Assembly: GCF_006912135.1 (NCBI RefSeq)
Contig: NZ_VIRS01000007.1
Coordinates: 186,001-250,000, forward strand
DNA: 64,000 bases
Direction of reading: 5' to 3'
Source of the DNA: Cryptosporangium phraense
GTDB lineage: Bacteria; Actinomycetota; Actinomycetes; Mycobacteriales; Cryptosporangiaceae
Within the stretch, counting starts at the first letter, position 1. Every line of letters starts with the position of its first letter. A program made the translations under genes and the position numbers. Positions 10,385-21,603 of this stretch are shown here, in pieces. Below the pieces are notes generated by a model. The model worked only from the letters and a program-made list of their open reading frames with translations. It ran no database searches and had not been told where the DNA came from.

Positions 10385-10849
10385 ATGGCTGACGCAGCAC
10401 GGGCGAGGAAGCTCGCCGTCCGGATCCGCGAGATCGTCGCGGAGACGCTCCGGACGCAGGTGAAGGACCCCCGGCTGGGCATGGTGACGGTCACCGACGC
10501 GAAGGTCACCGCCGACCTGCACGACGCGACGGTCTTCTACACCGTCTACGGCGACGACACGGAGCGTGCCGCCACCGCGGAGGCGCTGGAGAGCGCCCGC
10601 GGGGTGCTGCGCAGCGCGGTCGGCCGGCAGACCGGGGTGAAGTTCACCCCGACGCTGGCGTTCAGCCTCGACGAGGTCCCGGACACCGCCAAGCACATCG
10701 ACGACCTGCTGGCCGAGGCCCGCGCGGCCGACGCCGAGGTGCAGCGGAAGGCCGCGGCGGCCGAATACGCCGGCGAGGCCGACCCCTACAAGCACGAGGA
10801 CGAGTCGGACGACACGGAAGAGGCGTCGCCGGTCGAGGGCAGCCGATGA
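10385..10849 (+). CDS. rbfA: Ribosome-binding factor A
   Basis: 30S maturation and cold-adaptation factor with a single KH-like domain. 154 residues, with the family signature KDPRLGMVTVTDAKVTADL near residues 25-45 and KHIDDLLAEARAADAEVQRK at the C terminus. ATG 10385 is the family start. The last 30 residues are acidic and probably disordered. The nrnA gene starts within its stop codon (ATGA at 10846-10849), so the two are translationally coupled. Confidence 0.95.
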   Translation: MADAARARKLAVRIREIVAETLRTQVKDPRLGMVTVTDAKVTADLHDATVFYTVYGDDTERAATAEALESARGVLRSAVGRQTGVKFTPTLAFSLDEVPDTAKHIDDLLAEARAADAEVQRKAAAAEYAGEADPYKHEDESDDTEEASPVEGSR

Positions 10850-11982
10850 CCGTCCTGTCGCCCGCCCGAAGTCGGCGAGGGACGCCGGGGCCTCGCCCGG
10901 TGTACGGTCCGGACGTGCACGGAAGCCGTGGTTCGGCCGGAGAGTCCGGTCCGCCGGCAGCCCGAACGGGCTCGCCGGAGGGCGGGGCGATCTCCGAGGA
11001 AGCCTGGTCGGACGCGCTGTCGCTGCTCCGCGGCGGCTCCGGCGGGATCGTGCTGGCCTGCCACATCAACCCCGACGGGGACGCGCTGGGCAGCATGCTG
11101 GCGGCCGGGCTGGGCCTGCGTCAGCTGGGCATCAGCGTGCAGGCGTCGTTCAGCAACCCGTTCCGGCTGGCCCAGTCGCTGACCGCGATCGCCGGTCGTG
11201 AGCTGCTGGTGCCGCCGGAGGAGGTCAACGCCCGGCCGGACGTGCTGGTCACGTTCGACACCGGCAGCGTCGACCGGCTCGGCGATCTGGCCCCGCTGGT
11301 CTCGGCAGCCCGCGAGGTGATCGTCGTCGACCACCACGTCACGAACGCCGGGTTCGGCACCCGCAACCTGATCGACCCGCGGGCCGCGGCCACCGCGGTC
11401 GTCGTCGACGAGCTGCTCCGGCGGCTGGGCGTCACGCTCGACGCGGAGATGGCCGAGTGCCTGTACATCGGGCTCTCCACCGACACCGCGTCGTTCCGGG
11501 GCTCGGCCACGACCCCGTCGACGCACGAGCTCGCGGCCCGGCTGCTGGAGACCGGCATCCGCCCGGACGAGATCAGCCGCCGCCTCTACGACGCCCGCCC
11601 GATGCGGTCGCTGCACCTGCTGGCCGACGTCCTGGCCCGGGTGACGCTCGACCCGGCGGCGGCCGGCGGCGAGGGGCTGAGCTGGACCTACGTCCGCCAG
11701 GACGACCTGGCCCGGCACGGGCTCGGGATGGAGTGGGTCGAGGCCGTCGCGGACATGGTGCGCGGGTCCGAAGAGAGCACGGTCGCGATGGTCGTCAAGG
11801 AGATCGGCCCGGACGAGTGGTCGGTCTCGCTGCGCTCCCGCGGCCCGGTCGACGTCGGGGCGCTGTCGGTCCGGCTCGGCGGGGGCGGGCACCGGCTGGC
11901 CGCCGGGTTCACCGGCCACGGCCCGCTGGAGAGCGTCGTCGCCGAGGTCGTCGCCGCGCTGGCTCCGGTGCCGGTGACGTGA
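10846..11982 (+). CDS. nrnA: DHH/DHHA1 phosphoesterase, NrnA-like oligoribonuclease/pAp phosphatase
   Basis: 378 residues. Motif I HINPDGDALGSM (about residue 74), then DTGS, the DHH motif in VIVVDHHVTN (about 160) and the DHHA1 glycine motif GGGGHRLAAGF near the C terminus. These define NrnA-type enzymes, which degrade nano-RNA and pAp; the mycobacterial relative in the same neighbourhood also hydrolyses cyclic dinucleotide products, so c-di-AMP/pApA turnover is possible. The first 45 residues are a Pro/Gly/Arg extension; GTG 10915 would be an alternative start, but ATG 10846 overlaps the rbfA stop. truB overlaps its own stop. Confidence 0.88.
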   Translation: MTVLSPARSRRGTPGPRPVYGPDVHGSRGSAGESGPPAARTGSPEGGAISEEAWSDALSLLRGGSGGIVLACHINPDGDALGSMLAAGLGLRQLGISVQASFSNPFRLAQSLTAIAGRELLVPPEEVNARPDVLVTFDTGSVDRLGDLAPLVSAAREVIVVDHHVTNAGFGTRNLIDPRAAATAVVVDELLRRLGVTLDAEMAECLYIGLSTDTASFRGSATTPSTHELAARLLETGIRPDEISRRLYDARPMRSLHLLADVLARVTLDPAAAGGEGLSWTYVRQDDLARHGLGMEWVEAVADMVRGSEESTVAMVVKEIGPDEWSVSLRSRGPVDVGALSVRLGGGGHRLAAGFTGHGPLESVVAEVVAALAPVPVT

Positions 11983-12860
11983 CCAGCGGACTGGTCGTCG
12001 TCGACAAGCCGTCCGGAATGACCTCGCACGACGTCGTCAGCAAGGCGCGCAAGATCTTCCGCACGCGCAAGATCGGGCACGCGGGGACGCTCGACCCGAT
12101 GGCGACCGGCGTCCTCGTGCTGGGCGTCGAACGCGCGACGAAGCTGCTCGGGCACCTGACGCTGACCGACAAGACCTACGTCGCCACGATCCGCCTCGGG
12201 TACGCGACGGTGACCGACGACGCGGAGGGCTCCCGCCTCGAGGGACCGGGCGCCTCGAACATCGGTCCGGACGACGTCCGGACCGCGATGAAGGACCTGA
12301 CCGGGACGATCGACCAGGTGCCGTCCGCGGTCTCGGCGGTCAAGGTCGCCGGACGCCGGGCCTACGACCGGGTGCGGTCCGGCGAGGAGGTCGAGCTGGC
12401 CGCCCGCACGGTCACCGTCACCCGCTTCGACCTGCTGGCCGACCGGCGGCCGGAACCGGACCTGCTCGACCTCGACGTGATCGTCGAGTGCTCGTCCGGC
12501 ACCTACGTCCGGGCGCTCGCCCGCGACCTCGGCCGGGCTCTGGGCACCGGCGGGCACCTCACCGCGCTGCGGCGCACCCGCGTCGGCCCGTTCACGATCG
12601 CCGAGGCCCGGACGCTGGAGCAACTGGCCGAGGCCGAGGAACCGGTCACACTCGACCTGGACGCGGCGGTGGCCACCGCGTTCCCGCGCCGGGACGTCGA
12701 CGAGGGCGAAGCCACCGTGCTGGGCCACGGCGGCCGGCTCCCGACCACCGGCCTGACCGGCGTCTACGGCGTCTTCGGGCCGGACGGCCGGGTCGTCGCG
12801 CTGGTGCGCGAACGCGACGGCGCGACCCGTTCCGAGGTGGTGCTGCGCCCCTCCGGGTGA
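11979..12860 (+). CDS. truB: tRNA pseudouridine-55 synthase TruB
   Basis: Makes pseudouridine 55 in the tRNA T-loop. 293 residues, starting VTSGLVVVDKPSGMTSHDVV and with the catalytic motif GHAGTLDPMATG (catalytic Asp39). Later motifs IDQVPSAVSAVKVAGRRAYD and ECSSGTYVRALARDLG are intact, followed by a C-terminal PUA-like segment. GTG 11979 overlaps the nrnA TGA (GTGA); longer upstream frames belong to a shadow reading of nrnA. Confidence 0.96.
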   Translation: MTSGLVVVDKPSGMTSHDVVSKARKIFRTRKIGHAGTLDPMATGVLVLGVERATKLLGHLTLTDKTYVATIRLGYATVTDDAEGSRLEGPGASNIGPDDVRTAMKDLTGTIDQVPSAVSAVKVAGRRAYDRVRSGEEVELAARTVTVTRFDLLADRRPEPDLLDLDVIVECSSGTYVRALARDLGRALGTGGHLTALRRTRVGPFTIAEARTLEQLAEAEEPVTLDLDAAVATAFPRRDVDEGEATVLGHGGRLPTTGLTGVYGVFGPDGRVVALVRERDGATRSEVVLRPSG

Positions 12861-12929
12861 GCGCAGGCCGTTCCTATCGACGAACTAGGCTGGACGCAGA
12901 CCGGGCTGGGCTAGGGAAGGCGGGCAAGC

Positions 12930-13940
12930 GTGCTGCGGTGGCGCGGGCTGGCGGAAAGCGCGCCGGACTGGAACCGGACCGTCGTGACGATCGGCGTCTT
13001 CGACGGGGTGCACCGGGGCCATCGGGCCCTGATCGAGGCGACCGTGCACGAGGCGGCCGCGCTCCTGCCGGTACCCCGGCCGGCCGGCGGTGAGCCCGCC
13101 GAGGCTCCGCCGGTCGTCGTCGTGACGTTCGACCCGCACCCGGAGGCGGTGCTCCACCCGGGCAAGGCGCCCGACCGGCTCACCACGCTCGACCACCGGG
13201 CCGTGCTGATCGAGGGCCTGGCCGCCGACGGGCTGGTCGTCGACGGGCTCTGCACGCTGCCGTTCACCGAGGAGCTGGCCGCGCTGGCCCCGGCCGACTT
13301 CGTCCGCACGGTTCTCGTCGAGCACCTGCGCGCGGCCGCGGTCGTCGTCGGGGAGGGCTTCCGGTTCGGGTACCGGGCGGCCGGCGACGTCGATCTGCTG
13401 CGCTCGCTCGGGGCCGAGTTCGGCTTCACGGTGCGTGCGGTCCCGCTGCTCACCGACGCCGAGGGCGTCGTCTCGAGCACCCGGATCCGCGCCGACGTGG
13501 AGACCGGCGACGTCGACCGGGCCGCCGCCGCGCTCGGCCGTCCGCATCGCGTCGAAGGGGTCGTCGTCCGCGGCGACCAGCGCGGACGGGAGCTCGGCTT
13601 CCCGACCGCGAACCTCTCGTCGCCGGCCTTCACCTCGGTGCCGGCCGACGGCGTCTACGCCGGCTGGCTGATCCGGGACCCGGCCCGGAGGGCCGGAGAC
13701 CGGGAGACGCCGCTGCCCGCGGCGATCAGCATCGGGACGAACCCGACGTTCGCCGGCGAGCGGGCCCGCCGGGTCGAGGCCTACATCCTCGACTTCGACG
13801 AGGACATCTACGATGAGGCCGTCGCGGTCGACTTCGCGGCCAACCTCCGGCCGACGATCGCGTTCTCGTCCGTCGACGCGCTGATCACCCAGATGAACGC
13901 CGACGTCTCCCGAGTGCGTGAACTCCTGCTGGGTGCCTGA
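12930..13940 (+). CDS. ribF: Bifunctional riboflavin kinase/FAD synthetase
   Basis: Converts riboflavin to FMN and FAD. 336 residues: N-terminal FMN adenylyltransferase domain with GVFDGVHRGHRALI (nucleotidyltransferase HxGH-like motif), VVVTFDPHPEAVL and EGFRFGYRAAGD; C-terminal riboflavin kinase domain with RGRELGFPTANL and PADGVYAGW. GTG 12930 gives MLRWRGLAES, the usual actinobacterial N terminus. The 69-base gap after truB holds a TAGGCT hexamer (12886-12891) that could serve as a -10. Confidence 0.95.
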   Translation: MLRWRGLAESAPDWNRTVVTIGVFDGVHRGHRALIEATVHEAAALLPVPRPAGGEPAEAPPVVVVTFDPHPEAVLHPGKAPDRLTTLDHRAVLIEGLAADGLVVDGLCTLPFTEELAALAPADFVRTVLVEHLRAAAVVVGEGFRFGYRAAGDVDLLRSLGAEFGFTVRAVPLLTDAEGVVSSTRIRADVETGDVDRAAAALGRPHRVEGVVVRGDQRGRELGFPTANLSSPAFTSVPADGVYAGWLIRDPARRAGDRETPLPAAISIGTNPTFAGERARRVEAYILDFDEDIYDEAVAVDFAANLRPTIAFSSVDALITQMNADVSRVRELLLGA

Positions 13941-13964
13941 TTCGTCGCTGAACATCATGGCTGG

Positions 13965-13970
13965 TAGCGT
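13965..13970 (+). promoter_or_regulatory. Candidate -10 for rpsO
   Basis: TAGCGT matches TANNNT and sits 24 bases after the ribF stop. Transcription would begin near 13977, immediately before two inverted repeats, leaving an 80-base leader to rpsO. A -35 match (TTCGTC at 13941) is weak. Confidence 0.4.
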
Positions 13971-13978
13971 GGAGCTAA

Positions 13979-14037
13979 CGCCGGGTGTACCCGGCGGTGT
14001 GCAGGCTGCCTCCGTGACAACGACCGGAGGCCACACC
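13979..14037 (+). promoter_or_regulatory. Two hairpins in the rpsO leader, possible S15 autoregulatory element
   Basis: Hairpin 1: CGCCGGGT (13979-13986) with ACCCGGCG (13989-13996), an 8-bp perfect repeat that in practice folds as 7 bp with a 4-base loop. Hairpin 2: GCCTCCG (14008-14014) with CGGAGGC (14025-14031), extended by GGTGTG (13996-14001) with CACACC (14032-14037) around a 6-base bulge. S15 represses its own synthesis through leader RNA structures of differing architecture in several phyla. Whether these bind S15 or simply terminate ribF transcripts is undecided. Confidence 0.45.
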
Positions 14038-14057
14038 GAAGAGATTCAGGAGAGTCA

Positions 14058-14327
14058 GTGGCGCTCGCCGCAGACGTGAAGAAGCAGATCATCGCCGAGT
14101 ACTCGACGGTGGACAACGACACCGGCTCCCCCGAGGTCCAGGTTGCGCTGCTGTCCCGGCGCATCAACGACCTGACCGAGCACATGAAGGCGCACAAGCA
14201 CGACCACCACAGCCGCCGTGGGCTGCTGCTGCTGGTCGGCCGTCGTCGCCGGCTGTTGAACTACCTCGCCAAGACCGACATCAACCGCTACCGGTCGCTG
14301 ATCGAGCGACTCGGCCTGCGTCGCTGA
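14058..14327 (+). CDS. rpsO: 30S ribosomal protein S15
   Basis: 89 residues, the standard S15 length. Family sequence [20 protein letters not shown], then [20 protein letters not shown] and the C-terminal RRRLLNYL. It binds the central domain of 16S rRNA early in 30S assembly. GTG 14058 follows AGGAGA. It has its own leader with hairpins and is followed by a strong terminator, then pnp; rpsO-pnp is a conserved pair. Confidence 0.98.
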   Translation: MALAADVKKQIIAEYSTVDNDTGSPEVQVALLSRRINDLTEHMKAHKHDHHSRRGLLLLVGRRRRLLNYLAKTDINRYRSLIERLGLRR

Positions 14328-14336
14328 CGTCAGAAC

Positions 14337-14364
14337 GGGGAGCGACCCACCAGGGTCGCTCCCC
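14337..14364 (+). terminator. rpsO terminator
   Basis: GGGGAGCGACCC (14337-14348), loop ACCA, GGGTCGCTCCCC (14353-14364): a perfect 12-bp stem 9 bases after the rpsO stop. No U-tract follows. It lies upstream of pnp, so some read-through or a separate pnp promoter is expected. Confidence 0.82.
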
Positions 14365-14486
14365 GAAGCCGTACTAGGAGTACCGGACGAGTCGCGGATT
14401 CCCGCGCGTGCCGGCCGGTCCTCGGTAGTGCTTGCTTGTGACTCACGAGCCAGCTCGATCGAAGACCGGCACAGATGATGCCGCTC

Positions 14487-14526
14487 GGGTCCTCCGTATC
14501 GCCTGGTACGCAAACCAGGAGGATCC
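14487..14526 (+). promoter_or_regulatory. pnp leader hairpin covering the Shine-Dalgarno sequence
   Basis: GGGTCCTCC (14487-14495) pairs with GGAGGATCC (14518-14526) through 9 pairs including one G-U, and TGGT (14504-14507) pairs with ACCA (14514-14517) inside it. The ribosome binding site AGGAGG (14517-14522), 10 bases before pnp ATG, is thereby enclosed. pnp of several bacteria is autoregulated through a leader duplex cut by RNase III, so a comparable control is plausible here. Confidence 0.55.
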
Positions 14527-14532
14527 AACTAC

Positions 14533-16754
14533 ATGTCAGAACACACCGTGACCGAGGTCGTCGCGACCATCGACAACGGAAACCACCCGTCGCGCGAGAT
14601 CCGGTTCAGCACCGGCCGTCTCGCCCGGCAGGCCGCCGGCTCGGCGACCGCGCAGCTCGGCGACACGCTCGTGCTGTCCGCGACGACCGCCTCGAAGAGC
14701 CCGAAGGAGCACTTCGACTTCTTCCCGCTCACGGTCGACGTCGAGGAGCGGATGTACGCCGCGGGCCGCATCCCCGGCTCGTTCTTCCGCCGCGAGGGTC
14801 GTCCCAGCGAGGACGCCATCCTCACCTGCCGTCTGATCGACCGCCCGCTGCGCCCGACGTTCGTCAAGGGCCTCCGCAACGAGGTCCAGGTCGTCGTGAC
14901 GGTCATGTCGCTCGACCCGACGACGCTCTACGACGTCGTCGCGATCAACGCGGCCTCGCTCTCCACCCAGCTCGCCGGGCTGCCGTTCAACGGCCCGATC
15001 GGCGCTACCCGGGTGGCGTTCGTCGGCGGTGACTGGATCGCGTTCCCGACCCACGAGGAGCTCGCGACCGCGACCTTCGACATGGTCGTCGCCGGTCGGG
15101 TCACCGACGCCGGTGAGGTCGCGATCATGATGGTCGAGGCCGAGGCCACCGAGGGCACGATCGCGCTGGTCGCCGGCGGTGCTCCGGCGCCGACCGAGGA
15201 CGTCGTCGCGGCCGGCCTCGAGGCCGCCAAGCCGGCCATCCGCAGCCTCGTCGAGGCCCAGGCCGAGCTCGCGGCCAAGGCCGCGAAGCCGACCGCGGAC
15301 TACCCGGTCTTCCTCGACTACCAGGACGACGTCTACGACGCCGTCTCGGCCGCCGTCACCTCCGAGCTGGACGCCGCCCTGCGGATCGCCGGCAAGCAGG
15401 AGCGCGAGGCCGAGCTCGACCGGGTCAAGCTGGTCGCGGTCGAGCGGGTCGGCTCGCAGTTCGAGGGTCGCGAGAAGGAGATCGGCGGCGCGCTCAAGGC
15501 GCTCACCAAGAAGCTGATCCGCCAGCGCGTCCTGCGCGACAAGGTCCGCATCGACGGCCGTGGCCTCACCGACATCCGGACGCTGTCCGCCGAGGTCGAG
15601 GTCCTGCCGCGGGTGCACGGCTCGGCGCTGTTCGAGCGGGGCGAGACCCAGATCCTGGGCGTCACCACGCTGAACATGCTCCGGATGGAGCAGCAGCTCG
15701 ACACGCTCTCGCCGGAGACGCGCAAGCGGTACATGCACAACTACAACTTCCCGCCGTACTCGACCGGTGAGACCGGCCGGGTGGGCTCGCCGAAGCGTCG
15801 CGAGATCGGTCACGGCGCGCTGGCCGAGCGGGCGCTGGTGCCGGTGCTGCCCTCGCGTGAGGAGTTCCCCTACGCGATCCGGCAGGTCTCCGAGGCGCTG
15901 GGCTCCAACGGCTCGACGTCGATGGGGTCGGTCTGCGCCTCAACCATGTCGCTGCTCAACGCGGGCGTGCCGCTGAAGGCGCCGGTCGCGGGCATCGCGA
16001 TGGGCCTGATCAGCGACACCGTCGACGGCAAGACCGAGTACGTCGCGCTGACCGACATCCTCGGGGCGGAAGACGCCTACGGCGACATGGACTTCAAGGT
16101 CGCCGGCACCAAGGACTTCGTGACCGCGCTGCAGCTCGACACGAAGCTCGACGGCATCCCGTCCGAGGTGCTCGCGGGCGCGCTCACCCAGGCCAAGGAA
16201 GCCCGGCTGACGATCCTCGAGGTCATGGCCGAGGCGATCGACGGCCCGGACGAGATGAGCCCGTACGCGCCGCGCGTCACCACGGTGACGATCCCGGTCG
16301 ACAAGATCGGCGCGGTCATCGGCCCCAAGGGCCAGATGATCAACTCGATCCAGGACGACACCGGCGCCGACATCACGATCGAGGACGACGGCACGATCTA
16401 CGTCGGTGCCTCCGACGGTCCGTCGGCCCAGGCCGCGGTCGACCGCATCAACGCGATCGCCAACCCGACCATGCCGAAGATCGGCGAGCGCTACCTGGGC
16501 ACGGTCGTGAAGACCGCGGCTTTCGGAGCTTTCGTCTCGTTGGTACCTGGCAAGGACGGCCTGGTCCACATCTCGAAGCTCGGCAACGGGAAGCGGATCG
16601 GCAAGGTGGAAGACGTCGTCAAGGTCGGCGACAAGATCCAGGTCGAGATCACCGACATCGACGCCCGCGGCAAGATCAGCCTGGTGCCGGTGAAGGACGA
16701 AGCGGCCGCGCCGGCTGCTCCGGCCGCGGACGCCGCGCCCGCTGAGACGCCTGC

Positions 16755-16758
<4 letters not shown>
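14533..16758 (+). CDS. pnp: Polyribonucleotide nucleotidyltransferase (PNPase)
   Basis: 3'-5' phosphorolytic exoribonuclease; in actinobacteria it can also synthesise 3' tails. 741 residues: two RNase PH domains (about 10-150 and 340-560), an all-helical linker between them, a KH domain ([20 protein letters not shown]) and a C-terminal S1 domain ([20 protein letters not shown]). RNase PH core motifs [11 protein letters not shown] and [13 protein letters not shown] are intact. The Ala/Pro tail is disordered. ATG 14533 has AGGAGG upstream inside a hairpin. The M16 peptidase gene overlaps its stop. Confidence 0.97.
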
Positions 16759-19320
<2,562 letters not shown>

Positions 19321-19373
19321 GCGGTGCTCGGCCGTTGACGGGGGAACAGACGACCGACCAGGAGGTTTCCGCG

Positions 19374-19742
19374 GTGGCCATGATCTGTCCGAAGTGCCAA
19401 GCGCCGATGCGACAGTACGAACGGGCCGGCGTCACCATCGATCAGTGCAGTGAGTGCCGGGGCATCTTCCTCGACCGGGGCGAGCTGGAGCGGCTCGTCG
19501 ACGCGGAAGACAAGTACGGGCGCGGGGCGCCTCAGCCGCCTACGCCCGGGTATCCGTCGCAGCAGTACCCGTCGCACGGGGCGCCGGGGTACGGGGCTCC
19601 GGGGTACGGGCAGCCGGCGTATCCGTCACACGGGTCGTCGCACGGGTCGCACGGGGGCTATGGGGCCTATGGGCACCACGGGCACCGGCGCCACCGGGGG
19701 CACCGTCGGCACAAGTCGCTGTTCGACGATCTGTTCGGTTAG
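19374..19742 (+). CDS. TFIIB-type zinc-ribbon protein with His/Tyr/Gly-rich tail
   Basis: 122 residues. The N terminus MICPKCQAPM, followed by DQCSECRGIFLDRGELERL, is the zf-TFIIB family (CPxC...CxxC), expected to bind one Zn. The last 60 residues are a low-complexity tail of PSHG, APGYG and GHHGHRRHRG repeats, probably disordered and possibly metal-binding. The frame opens at 19317, but AGGAGG (19360-19365) sits 8 bases before GTG 19374 (VAMICPKC), so I start there; ATG 19380 is the other option. Its stop overlaps the convergent GNAT gene by 4 bases (TTAG). Confidence 0.82.
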   Translation: MAMICPKCQAPMRQYERAGVTIDQCSECRGIFLDRGELERLVDAEDKYGRGAPQPPTPGYPSQQYPSHGAPGYGAPGYGQPAYPSHGSSHGSHGGYGAYGHHGHRRHRGHRRHKSLFDDLFG

Positions 19743-20308
19743 AGCTCGACGATCAGGCGCAGTTCGGGGACCTCGGTGCCGTCCATGTCGAGCACCCGGC
19801 CCACGCCGTCGGGGGCCCACCCGGCGGACTGGAGGAACGAGCGCGTCGCCTGATCGGCGTCGAGGGCCCAGGCCACGGCCTTGGTGAACCCGTCCGCTCG
19901 GGCGATGTCGGCCACGGCAGCCAGCAAGCGGCTGCCGTGGCCGCGCCGTCCCCAGCGCGGCTCGACCAGCAGAGCGCCGATGACCAGCGCGTTCGCGTCC
20001 CACTCGCCGGCCGCGGTCGCGCTCTCGGACGCGTACCCCGGGCCGACCAGATCTTCGCCGGTGGCCGGGCCGGTGGCGGTGAACCCGACCGTGGCATCGC
20101 CCTCGTAGGCGATCAGCACGTGGTGGCGCGGGGTCGGCGGCTCGACGATCGCCGAACGCCACTGCGCGGCCACCTCGTCCTCGTCCAAGGAATCGAGGAC
20201 GGAGGCCGGGATCACCTGAGCGTACGCAGTACGCCAGGTGGAGAGCTGGATCCGGGCCACGGCGGGGGCGTCGTCCGGCCGGGCCGGACGAACGAAGGCA
20301 TCGACCAC
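19739..20308 (-). CDS. GNAT-family N-acetyltransferase
   Basis: 189 residues. The acetyl-CoA binding motif A is EPRWGRRGHGSRLLAAVAD (R-x-x-G-x-G type, about residues 118-136), followed by LDADQATRSFLQSAGW, the beta6/beta7 end of the fold. The N terminus FVRPARPDDAPAVARIQLST is typical. Start ATG 20308. The substrate is not predictable. It is divergent from the YcaQ-like gene across 44 bases and convergent with the zinc-ribbon gene. Confidence 0.88.
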   Translation of the reverse strand: MVDAFVRPARPDDAPAVARIQLSTWRTAYAQVIPASVLDSLDEDEVAAQWRSAIVEPPTPRHHVLIAYEGDATVGFTATGPATGEDLVGPGYASESATAAGEWDANALVIGALLVEPRWGRRGHGSRLLAAVADIARADGFTKAVAWALDADQATRSFLQSAGWAPDGVGRVLDMDGTEVPELRLIVEL

Positions 20309-20352
20309 GACGGAGAGCCTATTCTGTCGGTGGGGGCGGGCAGACTGGGCGC

Positions 20353-21603
20353 GTGACCGAGACGATGCAGACGCTGTCGGCGGCGGAGGCGCGGAGGGCC
20401 GCGCTGGCCGCGCAGGGGTTCGCCGATCCGCGGCCGAGCGGGGTGCCCGGGGGCCGGGCGGTCCGGCGCGTGCTCGACCGGGTGGGGCTGTTCCAGATCG
20501 ACTCGGTGAACGTGCTCGTCCGCTCGCACTACCTGCCGCTGTTCGCCCGCCTCGGCGCGTACCCGCCGCTCCAGCTGGAGAAGCTCGCCTACCAGCCGCC
20601 CCGCCGCGTGTTCGAGTACTGGGCCCACGAGGCGTCGTTGCTGCCGGTCGAGGTGCAGCCGCTGTTCCGCTGGCGGATGGCCGAGGCGCACGAGAAGGCC
20701 TGGGGCGGCATGCGCCGGATCGCGGCCGAGAAACCCGAGCTGGTGGCCAAGGTGCGCACGACGCTCGAGGAGCGCGGCCCGATGACCGCGGGCGAGCTGG
20801 AGGCCGAGAACGGTCCGCGGGCGCCCCGCTCCGGTCCGTGGTGGGACTGGCGAGACAGCAAGCTCGCGCTGGAGTACCTGTTCTGGGCCGGCGAGGTCAG
20901 CACCGTAGACCGGCGCAACTTCGAGCGTCGGTACGACATCACCGAGCGCGTCCTCCCGTCCGAGGTACTCGCGACGCCGACGCCCGACCGCCCCACCGCG
21001 TTCCGCGAGCTGATCCGGCTGGCCGCTCGCTCCCTGGGCGTGGCCACCGAGCCCGACCTGCGCGACTACTACCGGCTCAAGCCCGACCAGTCCAAGCCGG
21101 CGGTGGCCGAGCTGGTGGAGGAGGGAGCGCTCGTCCCGGTCCGCGTCGAGGGCTGGCGAGACGTCGCGTACCTGGCCGCCGACGCCCGGGTGCCCCGCCG
21201 GGTGAGCGCCACGGCGCTGCTGTCGCCGTTCGATTCGCTGGTGTGGTTCCGGCCGCGTACCGAGCGGATGTTCGGGTTCCGGTACCGGCTGGAGATCTAC
21301 ACGCCGGCGGCCCAGCGGGTGCACGGGTACTACGTCCTGCCGTTCCTGTACCGGGGGCAGCTGGTGGGCCGGGTGGATCTGAAGGCCGACCGGGCCGCGG
21401 GGGTTCTGCGGGTGCCGGGAGCGTTCGGCGAGCCGGCGTTGCAGGGGATGGGGGTTCGTCGGCGGCAGCTCGCGGGGGAGGCGGTGGAGGGGTTGGCGGG
21501 GGAGTTGAAGGGGTTGGCGGGGTGGTTGGGGCTCGAGGGGGTTGAGGTTGTTCCGAACGGGGATTTGGCTGGGCCGTTGATGGGGGCGTTGCTGGCGCGG
21601 TGA
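20353..21603 (+). CDS. YcaQ/AlkX-type winged-helix DNA glycosylase
   Basis: 416 residues of the YcaQ (HTH_42) family, glycosylases that remove bulky or cross-linked N7-alkyl lesions. The N-terminal catalytic motif is Q-x-D in VGLFQIDSVNVLVRSHYLPL (about residue 50), the form reported for AlkX-type members rather than the QxQ of AlkZ. Three winged-helix modules follow, with RPTAFRELIRLAARSLGV and PFDSLVWFRPRTERMFGF conserved. A 45-residue C-terminal tail (after about 370) is Gly/Leu-rich. Some family members guard antibiotic producers against their own DNA alkylators; no such cluster is in this window. GTG start 20353. Confidence 0.87.
   Translation: MTETMQTLSAAEARRAALAAQGFADPRPSGVPGGRAVRRVLDRVGLFQIDSVNVLVRSHYLPLFARLGAYPPLQLEKLAYQPPRRVFEYWAHEASLLPVEVQPLFRWRMAEAHEKAWGGMRRIAAEKPELVAKVRTTLEERGPMTAGELEAENGPRAPRSGPWWDWRDSKLALEYLFWAGEVSTVDRRNFERRYDITERVLPSEVLATPTPDRPTAFRELIRLAARSLGVATEPDLRDYYRLKPDQSKPAVAELVEEGALVPVRVEGWRDVAYLAADARVPRRVSATALLSPFDSLVWFRPRTERMFGFRYRLEIYTPAAQRVHGYYVLPFLYRGQLVGRVDLKADRAAGVLRVPGAFGEPALQGMGVRRRQLAGEAVEGLAGELKGLAGWLGLEGVEVVPNGDLAGPLMGALLAR

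Noticed and set aside
7001-10795. A 1264-codon open frame on the minus strand antisense to infB and rbfA
   Set aside because: Product is Arg/Asp/Val/Gly-biased shadow text of the GC-rich coding strand, no ribosome binding site or domain; the plus strand holds clear IF2.
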